Shown here one piece after another: positions 45,628 to 57,649 of a DNA stretch of 64,000 bases. Position numbers and translations under genes: made by a program. The DNA lies in the NCBI GenBank assembly GCA_012845835.1, contig JABAKD010000025.1, positions 14,165,971 to 14,229,970 on the forward strand, written 5' to 3'. The notes beneath the pieces were generated by a model. The model ran no database searches. It was given only the letters and a program-made list of their open reading frames with translations, and was not told the DNA's origin. The DNA is from Undaria pinnatifida. Taxonomy: Eukaryota > Sar > Phaeophyceae > Laminariales > Alariaceae. How positions within the stretch are numbered: position 1 is the stretch's first letter; every line of letters starts with the position of its first letter.

Positions 45628-46481
45628 GACCGATGACAATGGAAAGCCGATAGTTTGGCCGAACATTTTCTAAAATATGTTGTGGGGTTATTTGCGGAAA
45701 CATTCCGGGTAACGTCGCTATGGGGGGAAAACAATTCAAATATATTTTTTTAATGCTGTTTTTTTGGTCATGCCATCCAGCAGGTCAATTTGTCTATTTT
45801 TCATCGAGCCTTGATCAACACTATCCACCAAACACGATGGGCCTTCGATCTCGAGATAGAGGCAACCCATGGCCGCTCCTCTTTGTTCCGAACAAGGTCG
45901 CATGAGTGTAGGTGACAGCGCTGAAGAGTTCATATCGATCCATGCCCTAGGGCGTGAGAGGTTGCTTGTGTTGTCCTGTGGTCTTCTGTCACATCCTCTC
46001 GAAATTCTGTTTTTCGCCTTGGGAGACGATAGAGAGTAAAATGTCTGAGTTTCCACACACCAGCCGCTTAATGTTTTTTTAACAGAAGCCAGATGGGCGC
46101 CCGCCACATATCACCGGTTGTAGAGTGAGCGCTGTGCACCAAGGGGGGGTTGGAGCCCATAACGAGCTCACCATGAGCGCTGTATACCAAGGGAGGATCG
46201 GAGCCCCGAACGAGCTCGCCACGTTCAGGGTTCACGACGGTGTCGTTGATTTCGTCGAACGAAGCGTGTGGAGGACACGACATTACGCCTCGTCTAATGC
46301 AAGATCTGCTTGAGAATTCTTAGGCCGATGTTGGACAAGATCTCCGCGATAAATCGTTTTTTGCCGGAATTTTGGAAAGTCTCTTTACCAAATTGGGCCC
46401 ATAGGCGACCGCTCAGGCAAAGTTCGGCTGGGTTTTCCGCGACTTTTATTTTTTTTTGTTGGCCTGCCATTGTCACCGGTC
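45628..46481 (+). mobile_element. Non-autonomous TIR element, copy 1
   Basis: Ends are inverted repeats of about 21 bases: left GACCGATGACAATGGAAAGCC, right (as complement) GACCGGTGACAATGGCAGGCC. Flanking triplets are TTG and TTA. The 854-base element matches 52494-53303 in reverse across its length. No transposase frame is seen. The three-base target site with T and A at the ends recalls PIF/Harbinger-type elements, which is inference. Confidence 0.82.
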
Positions 46482-46594
46482 TTACATGCGGTCAGTTTTT
46501 TTTTGCGAGTGTAATTTTTTCAAAAATTCATGTTTTTAGGTGCAGTAGTAAATTTTGCAAGTTCATGTTCTGTAGGGTTTGTGGATTCCGGGTA

Positions 46595-46870
46595 AGGGTA
46601 TGGGAGTCTTACAGAACTTCCAGAAGTTCCGCCTATTGTGGCACGGGCGTACACAACTTACACAAGTTCCGGGCGGTTATAAATGGTGCTGTGCCCGTAC
46701 CCCGGGTATTGTGGCACGGGGTGTACAGAACTCACAAAAGTTCCGGGTACGGGTATGAACGTCCTACAGAACTACCAGAAATTCGGGTACGGGCATGAAA
46801 GTTTTACAGAACTTCCAGAAGTGCCACGGGCGTACAGAACTTGCAGAAGCTCCGGGTACGGGTAGTACCC
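46595..46870 (+). repeat. About 41-base tandem repeat with palindromic core
   Basis: Six or seven units built on ACAGAACTTCCAGAAGTTCC plus GGGTACGGGTATGAA, sometimes with GGTATTGTGGCACGGG inserted. GAACTTCCAGAAGTTC is close to a perfect palindrome. Confidence 0.8.
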
Positions 46871-47667
46871 GTGTAAGTGCACACCCCCTCTGGGGGCAGT
46901 TCAATGTGAAGTGGAGGCTTCAATCCAACTTGCATGGCATATTTTCTCACGGGGCCAATGTCCCCGAGGCAATCTGTAGTAGCTTTAAGGGAATGATGAA
47001 CTATCGACCAAACCACTACCGAGAGAGGCGATAAAGTGAACCTCAATGCGACCGGGGCCACAGCCGCGCTCACTGCCATACTGCGCTGTAACAAATCATA
47101 CATACCATGGCGTACCCCGGCTGTGGCGCTTCAAATTAAATAATGGCGATCGCAATCCCATACTTTTCCACCAGCTCGACATAATCCTAGTACCGCGACA
47201 GAGAAGCGAAACTACTCATAACACAGAGAATAGTTCTAGACGTCGATGGTAGCTGCATCGCCGTCACGGCAAATCTATGTATTATTCCGACAGGAAAAAA
47301 ACGTCGACAATATGCAACACGTGGTTTCCCGATAGGAGCCAAATTCGTATGTTTTCACCATATCGAATCGAATTCAATTCGATAAATATAAAATGAATAT
47401 TTTCGATTCAAAAGTAAGTGTCCTTCGTTATATGATGCGTGCCCACGGGTTGGAAACGAAAGAAACATGAACAGAACGTACAGTAGTAGTAGGTGCTACT
47501 ATCAATATCATCACAATGTTCGATACGTACTGCTGAATACAACTGTACTTTTGGCGTTCGGTTGGTGTCACTGACAAGATTTGACATAATAATCAAATGC
47601 AGAGTACACTCTTTGGGTTATTAAACCTGAATTAGTGCATGAGGGCTCCCCGGGTATTGTAACAAGG

Positions 47668-47669
<2 letters not shown>
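46871..47669. other. Unassigned stretch in intron 2
   Basis: No gene or known repeat seen. AT-rich from 47270, with ATCGAATCGAATTCAATTCGAT-type text near 47360. Confidence 0.4.
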
Positions 47670-47699
<30 letters not shown>

Positions 47700-47990
47700 C
47701 TTACACTTTCACTTTCCAGCTTCTGGACAAGCCGTGGTCACAGGTGTCGACCCTTCCCCCCCGGTTCTTGCCTTCAATGTTTATCGCGTATAGGGTTCAG
47801 CAATCCCACTGCTCGTCGATTTTTCATCGAGTGTTGCTAACTCACGCTCTCGCGCTTTCCGCATGTCAATTTGTGCACAAGAAAAAGTCCGCACGAATTT
47901 ATACGAGTATGCACTCGGCGGGGCTCGAACTCACGAAACTGACCTTTACCAGGCTCGAGGTTGACCTGCTACGCCACCGGGGCGACCGGT
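47670..47990 (-). repeat. tRNA-derived SINE, minus-strand copy with long poly(A) tail
   Basis: The best preserved copy. The minus strand begins GGTCGCCCCGGTGGCGTAGC (A box TGGCGTAGCAGG, a good match to TRGYNNARNNG) with B box GAGTTCGAGCCC, and ends in an uninterrupted run of about 30 A (T at 47671-47699). The long pure tail suggests recent insertion. Confidence 0.9.
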
Positions 47991-47994
47991 TGGG

Positions 47995-48290
47995 TATATC
48001 CGTACCCCAGGTATTGTGCCAGTCTTACAGAAGTCACAGAAGTTCCGAGTTAGGTTATGAGGATCTTACAGAACTTACAGAAGTTCCGGGTACGGTACGG
48101 AAGTGTTACAGAACTCACAGAAATTCCGGGTATTGTGGCACGTGCATAAACTCACAAAAGTTATAAAAATGATATACCCGTACCCCGGGTATTTGTGCCA
48201 TTGGCTTACAGAACTTACAGAAGTTCCGGGTACGGGTATGAATGTTCTGCATAACTAGCAGAAGTTCTTTGTAGGGTAATACCCGGGGTA
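47995..48290 (+). repeat. Second block of the 41-base tandem repeat
   Basis: Same units as 46595-46870 (CTTACAGAACTTACAGAAGT and TCCGGGTACGGTA). The SINE sits at its left edge, and the blocks may once have been continuous. Confidence 0.75.
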
Positions 48291-48562
48291 AATACGCCGA
48301 GTATGGTTTGTACGTGTACCCTACAGAACACGACCTTAAAACTTGGTAAGTACCTGGTATCATTTATCTTTTTTCAATTAATTTTGGACTTCCACAGAAA
48401 ATAAACTCTGTTGAAAGAATCTCCCCTAAAAAACAGGGTGTTTTTGAATAGTATAAATGAGTATCAGTATGCTTGCAAAAGCTGACTTGACCAAAAACAA
48501 ACTAGCACCCCTCCACCCCCGAACACGACCGCTATGGTCGGCAGGTGTGCTTATTTCACGCA

Positions 48563-48812
48563 TAGCCATAGTCGTATGACTGTAGATCCTCGCATCCCTA
48601 CAATGCCGAGACGGAGGACGTCGGGTTTTCTCCGAGCAGGTAGACGTCACGTACACCAAGCCAAACACGTATCCCCGTGGGGTGATCGGCGAGTCGCATG
48701 AAGGGTGCCTGCGTCATCGTACTAAATACCGTCATGCGGGGCGGACTTCGGCACCTTGTGCGTACGTTCTTGCATATGGATGACGGCTTTCTGGTTTGGC
48801 CACATCCAGAAA
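48563..48812 (+). repeat. Dispersed repeat C, plus-strand copy 2
   Basis: Longest copy: GCCATAGTCGTATGAC, CCTCGCATCCCTAC, GGCGAGTCGCATGAAGGGTG, GACTTCGGCACCTTGTGCG and ATATGGATGAC. Confidence 0.7.
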
Positions 48813-50500
48813 CCGCTATGGTACGGGGGGAGGGGGGTACTCGTTTGTTGCTTGCCTTAGTCATTTGACCGTTGACCATGCATCCCTTTCGAGACGGAGC
48901 TCCGTTTCTATTCCTGATTGGACACCTCCAACATTTGGGCCTTTAGTACGTTTTTTCAATAAATACATGTATGCAAGTTCTCCCTTCGGAGGTGAAATTT
49001 AAGGACGGGAATGCTAGGCAGGGAAAAATTAAGTGAGCGTAGAACCTGAAAGCACATAATAACATAGGATGGAAACAATCGGTAAAGCAGACGATTTAGA
49101 GGAGAAAATCAGAACCATAGAGGGTGACGCAAGAGAAAGAGAGCGAAAAGTGCCGGTTGCCGCTGCTTTGTGCTCTTCGTAATGCCGGCGAAAGTAGCAC
49201 GATTGAAGCTCTTCATACAAACAAAATATGCATGGCAGCTCTGTGCTATCAACAGTGGTGGTGTCTTGAATAGCAATAGTAGTGCCGGTATATTGGGCTG
49301 GCACATACCGGCACTATTAATGCCATGTATGTGATGCTATGTTTCCCCGTACGAAACACACACACGCACGCACGGCAGCAAATCATCACCTTTCGAGTAA
49401 AAAATCACGCTTACTCGTACCGTTTTTTTTTGCGTGCGCCTTGCTTGTTTACGTATCGAGAAGAAAAGTGTTCTATCGTCCTGATTCTGTTTTTAAATGA
49501 CGTATGAATGCATTTTGTTCGCCCAATATTAGTAGCACACAACCGATCAGGTCCACTTTTGTACAGCCACAATACGGCCGTGGCGCATACACTTCAAATG
49601 GCGGTCAAAGAAACGCGAAAAATAACGAGACAGTGAAATATCATCAGCAGGAGCAAGCAGCAGCCAACAACCCTCGTGGGTACTTTGGAACAACCAGCCG
49701 TACTTTTTTTTTTTTTTTTTCCGTCGTACGTACCAAAGAGTACGAAAAATATCATACTTAAGTGTGTGCAGAAATCCAGCCCCAACTACTTGTTAGGTGC
49801 TAATTCTGACATGAGGAGTGTGGTGTCGCTTCCTCGTGTTGCCGAGTACCCCTGCCTAGCTACCCAGAAAAGCCTACGCAACGCTCAATCACTGGTGGTT
49901 TTGAGCGAGACTGGCCCAGAAGCTGAAAGAGCTTAGGACAACGGCCGCAGTAGAAGAACAGCAGTAGTTTTAGGCAGCAGCAGGCGAAAAAGACAGGGCA
50001 GAAACGACCAGAGCAGGACCGTTCCGCGTCTCCCCGTACTTTTTTCTTCCTGCGATGTTGTCTGGCGGTTGTTCGAAGGTATCTCAGTACGAATGGAACA
50101 CAGAATAAACACACCCGCACACCGCGCACCACGGCCAAGAAGTGGTCAGCTACAGTCAAGCAACGGTCAGCCACAGAGTCGTGTGGCAGCAGGGCAGCAG
50201 TAGTAGCAACAGCGGCAGCAGAGGCAAGCAGACCAGAGCAACAACAGCTTTCCCCCCTCCTCTGATGTGTGGCAAGCTGTTACGGCTGACAAAAAACATT
50301 GCTGACAACCTAGACTAAATACTTGTTGACGCACAAACTGACGTCACCGCCTCTGTTTGTGGTCTAACAAACTGACAGTCCTGAAAACTAATCCTCAAAA
50401 GTTAGAAGCTAACAGCTGCTTCCACGAAAAGTGCTTGGTGCTGGCCACTCACGGTTTCTGGCCAGCGAAAAGTCCGGCGAAGGGCTCGGCTAGCGATCGA
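48813..50500. other. Unassigned stretch in intron 2
   Basis: No gene seen. Contains a T18-type run at 49704 and AGCAGCAG-rich text at 49950-50240. Confidence 0.4.
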
Positions 50501-50544
50501 CCGCGCCAGACGAGTTAATATCTATTAATTATGTGTGTTGTCCC

Positions 50545-51060
50545 TGGCACGAGATGGGCCGAAGGCTTCGATTTAGACCAGGTTTTGAATTGTATTCGAA
50601 ATAACTCGAGCTGAGGTCCACCTCTCGGCGCGCTGTTTCCTGAAGGTTCCTCAGCTTGCTCGACTCTCCCGACCCTGCCGGGGTCTGCGTCGGCCGTGCT
50701 CGCTTCGTGTTGTGGTGGCCTGCGCAAATATCACTTTTTGCGATTTTTCGGTTCCGGAATGTCGAATGCGAAGCCGTACGTATATAGACACTAACTTATC
50801 AGTTTGACATAATGAAGTGTAGTACTCGTAGTACAGTACTTCGGCAGTTAGACCGTCACATTTCGTGTTGATCAGTGCGGGTTCGAAGACTGCCGTAAAT
50901 ATGTTTCCTTTCTTTTCTGGTGTTTTTTTTTGTTTTCTCCTGCTTGTGTGCGAGCCTTTCATGTGTATTCAACCAATGCTATCTTATCTTCTTGTTTGCG
51001 GGGGGGTGCCTCCTTTTTATTGTTCTGTACGTGCCGTTTACCGACCCAAAATGAACATTA
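50545..51060 (+). repeat. Dispersed repeat D, copy 1
   Basis: Shares CAGGTTTTGA, CTCGAGCT-type text, CTCGGCGCGCTGTTTCCTG and CTCCCGACCCTGCCGGGG with 53955-54085. Further right, GTGTGCGAGCCT and CCGACCCAAAATGAAC resemble 53700-53810. Confidence 0.65.
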
Positions 51061-51539
51061 TGACATTTGAAAAGTACTCTTAACACGTCATGTTTGCAGG
51101 CTGCGTGGTACTCCAGCCGCTCGTTTGTACAGATATATTATCCTGCCTTTGAAACATATGACTCCTACTACGTACGGATGTTGTCAGCTGGATAGCGAAT
51201 GCAATCGAGTTAAATCGATACACGACGTGTATGCAAATTCGTGTGAGTGTGGTTAGGTCAAGCTTTAGTTTTCCCCATCCGCCGGTGGATTAAATAAAAA
51301 ACAAATAGAAAAATGTCAGCGTGAACATCAACAACAGCAATTTGTTATAATCGTGGCTACTACAGGTACATCCCACGGCAGTAAGTTGTTGTGACTCGTC
51401 AGTGTTGACACCAATGTAAGTATATTAAACTAGTGGTACGCCCGAAGTATGCCAGTTGCCGGCCGGTATTGCGGAGAAAAAGAACTTATCGCAAAATAGG
51501 GCGAACCCCTACAGCGCAAAAATTAACACACGTACAAAA

Positions 51540-52170
51540 GGATCCAGCAAGCCACCAGGCACCACCCAGTGCACCCACCCCCTACCCACGACCCACCCAC
51601 CACCCATCGACCAACCCACGACAGCGGTGCAGCAGTGCAGCAGTACGCACAGCAGTAAGCCGGTCGTACTGCACAGCAGCATAGGAGTGCAGCAGTACGT
51701 ACGGTAGTAGTAAGCCGGTACCCAAAACAGGGCCAACACCCTCATCCCGAAACAATGAACCCAAGCACGAAACGATCGATCAACCCGCCAGGCACCACCC
51801 AGTGCACCCACCACCTACCCACTACCTGCCGACCAACCCACTACAGCAGTACAGTGCAGCAGCAGGTACGGCAATATACCGGTACGCGCGGAGCATTTGG
51901 TTGGATTCCGAGTCTTTGAGACGTGGAAGAAACGGGGGAAAGTTCTTCTTCTTTTACGAACCCCCACCATTTCGCGGAGCATTGTTGGGGAGCGAGCGAG
52001 CTGCCACCACCTATTACCCACCGTCCACCACCCACCCACCGACCTATCCGCTACAGCACTACAACGGCAGTGCAGCAGTTCGTGCCGACCAATCCCCAAC
52101 GGCAGCACACAGCACACAGCCCGCAGCCCTTAGTGCAGCAGTAGTAGTAGAGCTGGGTGGGGTGGGGATT
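51540..52170 (+). repeat. Degenerate tandem array, three units of about 240 bases
   Basis: Each unit has CACCCACC-rich text, a GACCAACCCAC-type segment, CTACAGCAGT-like text and GTGCAGCAG. Two units share CCAGGCACCACCCAGTGCACC exactly (51565 and 51789). Confidence 0.7.
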
Positions 52171-52493
52171 TGCACTTAAACTAATCTTGATCTTCCTGGG
52201 GAGGGCGCAAGCCGTCCCCGGAGAGGCTGTTCACGCTCTCCGTTCGCCGAGTTGGGAAACATTGGTCATTGTGTCGCCGGAGACACGAAGGGGTGTCGTG
52301 TGAGGTGGGCGTGGCACGGGCGTGCGTTCGCTGGGGGCCGGGTGGCGAGCGATGGAGCGGGTCACGCGAAATGAATACTGAAAGCATTTGGACATCACTA
52401 CTACTACGACGTTAACGTGTTATAATAAGAATACGTGCAGTAGTAAAAATGTATCAACGACAATAACGGTAATAAAAAAGTACTCACAGCTGA

Positions 52494-53303
52494 GACCGGC
52501 GACAATGGAAGGCCAAAAGTCCCGAAGATCCCAGCCAAACTTTGCCTAAACGGTCGCCTATGGACCCACTTTGGTAGAATTGTTTTTGAAACTTCCCAGA
52601 ATTCCGGAGAAAAACGATTTTTCGCGGCGATCTTGGCCAACATCGGCCTGAGAAATTCTCAAGCTGATCTTGGATTAGACGCGGCGCAATTTCGTGTTCT
52701 CCTCACACTTCGTTCGACGAAATCAACGACAGCGTCGTGAACTCTGATTGTGGCGAGCTCGTTAGGGGCTCCGATCCCCCTTGGTGTACATCGCTCACTC
52801 TACGGCCGGTGGTTTGCGGCGAGCACCGATGAGGCTTCTGTTTAAAGCACATTTGGTGGCTGGTGTGTAGAAAACTGAGACACACACTCTCTTATCATAT
52901 CGTCTCCCAACGGGCGAAAAACAGAATTTTGCAGAGGATGTGACGGACGACCACAGGACAAAACAAGCAACCTCTCACGCCCTAAGGCATGGGTCGAGAT
53001 GAACTCTCCAGCGCTGTCACCTACACTCATGTCGCCTTGTCCGGAACGGAGAGGAGTGGCGATGAGTTGTCTTTATCTCGAGATCGAAGGTCAATCGTGT
53101 TTGGTGGGCAGTGTTGATCAAGGGATTTGATGAAAAATAGACAAATTGACCTGTTGGATGGCATGACCCAAAAAAGAGCCAGAAAAAAGCATTTTCGTCG
53201 TTTTTTCCCTATGACGACGTTACCCGGAATCTTTCAGCAAATAACCCCCAAAAAAGTTTGCAAACTTTTTGGCCAAACTATCGGCTTTCCATTGTCATAG
53301 GTC
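52494..53303 (-). mobile_element. Non-autonomous TIR element, copy 2 (inverted)
   Basis: Ends GACCGGCGACAATGGAAGGCC and (as complement) GACCTATGACAATGGAAAGCC. Flanked by a perfect TGA on both sides (52491-52493 and 53304-53306). Reverse-complement relative of 45628-46481, 810 bases. Confidence 0.87.
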
Positions 53304-53439
53304 TGACGTTGTCGAAACATTTTTATAATTTAACATGATAATTTTATATACCAGGGTAGATACATCGCAAGCCAAATAGCAAATAGTTTTTATAGAGGTA
53401 TCTGATTAATCTTTTGAAACGGGGTGCCTATTACAAAAA

Positions 53440-54500
53440 GTAAATTTTATATACACTTTTTTGTCCCAAGGCAGTACTTATGCATATTACACAAGGTACT
53501 GCTTGCTGTTCGTCGAATTTCTGGTGCTGCCGCTGCTGCATCTAGCTCTTGCTTAAATTTACACGCACATAAGAGTTGTGGGGCGTTGCTGCTGTTACTG
53601 TGTTTATGCTGTTCTTTCCTATGGCTTGCCGTTTGTACCTGGACTGACGCTTCTGCTGCTTCTGCTTTTTGTTTAAGAGAGTATGTGTGTGTTTTTTCTC
53701 ATGTTTGTGTGTGAGCCTCGATGTGTACGTATCCGTTTTTTTTTTTACTCCTTTTTAGTTAGTTTGTTTTTTTGTCTCGTATGTACCGGGTACCGGCCCA
53801 AAGTGAACGTACACTGTTTATGCATACTACACTGGACTGGATACTGCTTGCTGTTTGTCACACTGACGGTGCTGCCGCTGCTGCTTGCCGTTGTTGTAGA
53901 TATATGTATAAATATGTTGGCCATGTTGTCTCAGCGATTGAGAGGCCCGATTAAGACCAGGTTTTGAGCCGTCTTCAAGATAGCACGAGCTCAAGTGTAC
54001 TTCTCGGCACGCTGTTTCCTGGACGTGCCTCACCATGCTTGCCCCTCCCGACTCTGCCGGGGGCGGCCTCGGCTGTCCTCCCTTACAGCCCCTGACAAAT
54101 CGTGTTTTTTGCCAATTTTCAGACACAAATGTTGTCCCAGTAGTAATCGTACAACAGTAGCAGCTGGAAGGGTAGCCCCGAACGATTAATAATCGTTCAC
54201 CGCGTGTCTCGGTGAATACATATTTTTTCAAGTTAGTTTATTTTTCTTCCCCCCTTTGGGTTCGAGCCTCCGTGTGTACATTCTCCGGTCCTCGTTTACT
54301 TTCTATTTGTTTCACCCTCTTACTTTTTCTTCATGTAGCTGCTCAAGGCAAGGTGAAAATATTATCGTATGCATAATATTATACTGAAAATGACGCTCGC
54401 TGTTGTCGAACTGCCGCAGATGCCGCTCTTGTTGTTGAAATTACACGCACGTAAGGGTTGTGTGGGGGCTTCTGCTACTGCTGCTGCTGTTCTTCATCGT
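53440..54500 (+). repeat. Three diverged copies of a TGC-rich repeat, with repeat D between
   Basis: CTTATGCATATTACAC, GCTTGCTGTT and GTGCTGCCGCTGCTG-type text recur near 53476, 53818 and 54368. Two of them continue into TTACACGCACxTAAGxGTTGTG. Repeat D copy 2 (53955-54085) sits between units 2 and 3. Confidence 0.65.
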
Positions 54501-54739
54501 GTGCCGGATGACGCAATTTGTTGCTGGGGTTTATTGCACCTGATTCCAGTGTTCATTTCTCTCTGTTCAAAAACGATTTATTTGAACGAAGCCCTTTGGC
54601 AGTGCTGTCGCATGTACAGCCTCGACTTACCTGCAATCCTATGCTCAACACAGGCCATGCTTCCTCGGAAATTACGGGCGTGCGCGGAACCAACACGGGC
54701 GGCAGCCCGCCGCGGCGAAGCCCCCCTTGTGTATTATAA

Positions 54740-54994
54740 TAAAAATCAATGCTTATCTTATCTCCTTCCTATTTGGCTGTCTGAGGCCACCATGCTATTT
54801 CCTAGCATAGCGATCGTTTTCTCGCAGCTATCTAATGTAACAAAGTTTTCCATGTAACATCCGTCTATTTTCATCATCTCTTCCTCCAACACATTTCGGT
54901 CCTCTTTGTACAGTTCACATTCTCCAACTTTGTGGGTTCTGCTCTCGTCTGCATTGCCACAAGGGCAGTTCTGTGCGGCGTCCTCCACCTCCAC
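54740..54994 (-). pseudogene. LINE 3'-end coding fragment (Cys-rich C-terminus)
   Basis: The minus-strand frame starts MEVEDAAQNCPCGNADESRT, with C-x-C then H and C (CPCG, THKVGEC), the zinc-like segment commonly seen near the C-terminus of LINE pol, followed by LDSCEKTIAMLG. A one-base shift gives WWPQTAK, a stop, then EGDK. So the 3' part of a LINE is present but frameshifted. It is in intron 2, 0.75 kb before exon 3. Confidence 0.65.
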
Positions 54995-55259
54995 CCGACT
55001 ACATATCGGGGTACATTTGGACCTAGAGGTTATCTGAATGACTCGGCTCCTGTACTGATGAGCTGCCCAATGTATGTGCGAATCTCATTTGCATCATGTC
55101 CACATTTGTTTTTGTGTCTAGCCATTGCAGTCGTTCGTCCCGTTGGGCGTACAGTTTTGGTAAACCTCTGCTCTGTGTGTTACTCCTCATGTGAGTAGCT
55201 TAAGGAATTTGGCACCCTCCCAGTAGCATTTAACATGGATCTGGTATTATTTTTCGAAC

Positions 55260-55590
55260 AGTCCAGCGGCAACGCCCACACCAGTAACCGCCATCGCCAC
55301 AACCACCACCACCAGACCACCACCACCACCACCACGACCACCACCAGACCACCGCCGCTGCCACCAGACCACCGCCGCCACCACTAGACCACCACCGCCA
55401 CCAGTGCCGCCACAGCCACACCATCACCACCTCTACCACCAACACGACAACATTCACATCCACTGCCGCGGCCACCACCACCAGTTCCGCCATCACCATC
55501 ACCGCCTTATCCGCCACAACTACGCCCGCCATCACCACTCCTACAGCCTTCATAAACACCAACACCGACACCATCATCATCACTATATCT
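55260..55590 (+). repeat. CAC/CCG-rich microsatellite
   Basis: ACCACC units with CCG and CAT variants, about 330 bases. His-rich and Val/Trp-rich frames across it are artefacts. Confidence 0.9.
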
Positions 55591-55740
55591 GCCAGTAGCA
55601 GCTTCTTGTCGTAACCTTGCTTCTATCAGTCTAATTTCATGTGAATGCCACAACTTACCTTTGACATCGCTTCCTTTTTCTAGTTCTAACCTACTCTCTC
55701 CTTGGTTCGATTTTTTTTTTCCCCCAATTTTTTTATCCAG

Positions 55741-55796
55741 GTTAAGCTTGAGATCTGGGATACCGCGGGGCAGGAGTCGTTCCTCAGCATTACCAG
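55741..55796 (+). CDS. RAB2: Rab2-like gene, exon 3
   Basis: Acceptor TTTTTTTATCCAG, donor CCAG|GTACGA. 56 bases encode VKLEIWDTAGQESFLSIT and two bases of an Arg codon. It holds the switch II motif with the Gln (Q64) needed for GTP hydrolysis. Confidence 0.95.
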
Positions 55797-56256
55797 GTAC
55801 GACAAGCAGTGTTTTTATTTAGTATTTACGGCTTGGCCGAGGGTGCCTCACCACTTTTTCGAGCAAAACGTTGACATACTCATTGTCTAACCCTATATCC
55901 CTAAGCCTGACCCTCACCCGACCTCGCCCGACCAAACGCAACCCACCAATACACGATTAACCCCCTTCGTCTCGTACGTCGTGTACCTCGGCCGTTTTCT
56001 CGAACAAGTGGCAACCTTCACTGACTTGGCCACCCTTCTCGCTTGGTTTTCGACTGCATTAACGGTTGACATAATATATAATATTATCTCGACGCAGGAT
56101 AGGAGCTGGATCCCGGGATTCAACAGACACGTGTAAACAGTGTATAGAGGGCAAGGCTGATCATTGGAAATATTCTTATATGCTTCTTACGTCTTTTCAG
56201 TCGAAATAGTACGGGGAAACCGGTAGTTTATGCTTTAATTCGTCTGGGTCTTCACT

Positions 56257-56590
56257 GCAATGTGCTAGCACAGCAGTATCGGCGAAGACATTGAAACACG
56301 GCGGTAGCTCGCTTCCTTGACGCAACTCGTGGGTGACGCCAAGGCATTACGAGTACTCGCTATGATCTGTGACACCACCCACAACAGCGACGGAATCATA
56401 TGCTTTCTGGAGGTCGATAAAGCATATGTACGGAGGGGTTTTCGTAGCTCGTCCGAGTACTTGCAGTCGGCGCACGACAAACAACATATCGATTGTTGAT
56501 CGTACCCTGCGAAAGCTGCGCTGTTCCTCGGAGGGTATGCCTGCGTCCTCGCAGTAGTTGCTAAGGCGGGGTGCGACGGTTTTTCATGAG
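56257..56590 (-). pseudogene. LINE reverse transcriptase fragment
   Basis: The minus strand reads RLSNYCEDAG, STIDMLFVVRRLQ and then YICFIDLQKAYDSV, which is RT motif A with its catalytic Asp. After a deletion and frame change, LRQGSELPPCFNVFAD follows, matching motif B (LRQG-x-x-x-PxLFN). The FADD active-site box is missing. This lies in intron 3, between exons 3 and 4. Confidence 0.85.
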
Positions 56591-57109
56591 CGTTTTGGCT
56601 GCATACACGTATACGAATCAAAACGCATGAAGAATGTACCAGGTTAACCTTCGCATGAGCACCAGCTTAGAGCTTCCCTTTTTCTTCTTCTACTGCGGCC
56701 TCTCCCATCCACCCCACCACCCTGCCCCTTCCCCTCTGCCCTTCCACCCCGCCCCCACCCCGATAAAACTGTCTTGAAAAAAGGGGTTGGCACATGTACG
56801 GTGAGATTCCTTCGTGCCAGGTATGAGCTACAGCTTATTCGCTTAAGGCTCGGCATCAAGTTTTCGTGTTGCTACTGTGCAGAGATGGACGGCTTTTTGT
56901 GTCAAAGTGGTTACTGACAATGAACTATAAACTTTTTTTTGTTGATGTGTTTGAAAACTTCGTACTTCGTATGAGCTTAGAGCTATTAATATACCTGGTA
57001 TGTCTTTTCGTGCTGTTGCAGCAATGTGCTAGGTGGACGGTTGGTATTGGCTAGCTTTAAGCTGGCCCTCTTTCCGTGCTGTGGCGTCCACCCGGCCGAT
57101 GATTCGCAG

Positions 57110-57271
57110 GTCTTATTACCGAGGAACGGACGGCTGCCTATTGGTCTTTGACATCACCGACCGTGCGTCGTTTGAAGCGCTGCCACGGTGGCTTGACGAA
57201 GCGCGAACTAACTCGGCCAATCCCGACCTGTCGGTGATGTTGATCGCCAACAAAGCCGATCTTGCGGAAAA
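57110..57271 (+). CDS. RAB2: Rab2-like gene, exon 4
   Basis: Acceptor GATTCGCAG, donor GAAAA|GTGAGA. Encodes SYYRG, LLVFDIT, WLDEAR and the guanine-specificity motif NKAD (N119, K120, D122). 162 bases. Confidence 0.95.
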
Positions 57272-57402
57272 GTGAGAAATTGCGTTTTGTGTACGTGGTA
57301 CTAGGTGTATGCGTTGTTATTTTTTTCCTTTCCGTTCTTATCGTTTTTTTTCCCGATCATATTTTTTTTTGTGTTTTAAGTCACCTGTTTTTGTTTTTTT
57401 TT

Positions 57403-57515
57403 TCATCGCCGACCGCGTTTTGTTCGTGGCACTGCCGCGGCGCTTTGGCGGGGCGTGAATCAACCCTGCCAATCCCGATTAATCGGTGATTTGATCGCTA
57501 GCCAGGCCGACGCTT
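57403..57515 (+). pseudogene. Decayed partial copy of exon 4 (relic 1)
   Basis: CATCGCCGACCGCG, CACTGCCGCGGCGCTTTGGC, GCCAATCCCGATTAATCGGT and TTGATCGCTAGCCAGGCCGA follow exon 4 in the same order (ATCACCGACCGTGC, GCTGCCACGGTGGCTTGAC, GCCAATCCCGACCTGTCGGT, TTGATCGCCAACAAAGCCGA). Stops and indels break it. NKAD has become a non-functional reading. Confidence 0.85.
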
Positions 57516-57649
57516 GAGGCCGACGCATAAGTGCTGTAGTGTTGTAATAAAGGTATACATATGTTTTTGAAGTATATCGGCCGACGAGCTTTTGTTTTGG
57601 TGTCCTTAGATCGGCTTGCTGGCCAATTTTTTTGGTTTGCGCTCCACCT

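Noticed and set aside
55230-55598. Val/Trp-rich and His-rich proteins
   Set aside because: Translations of the CAC-rich microsatellite next to exon 3.
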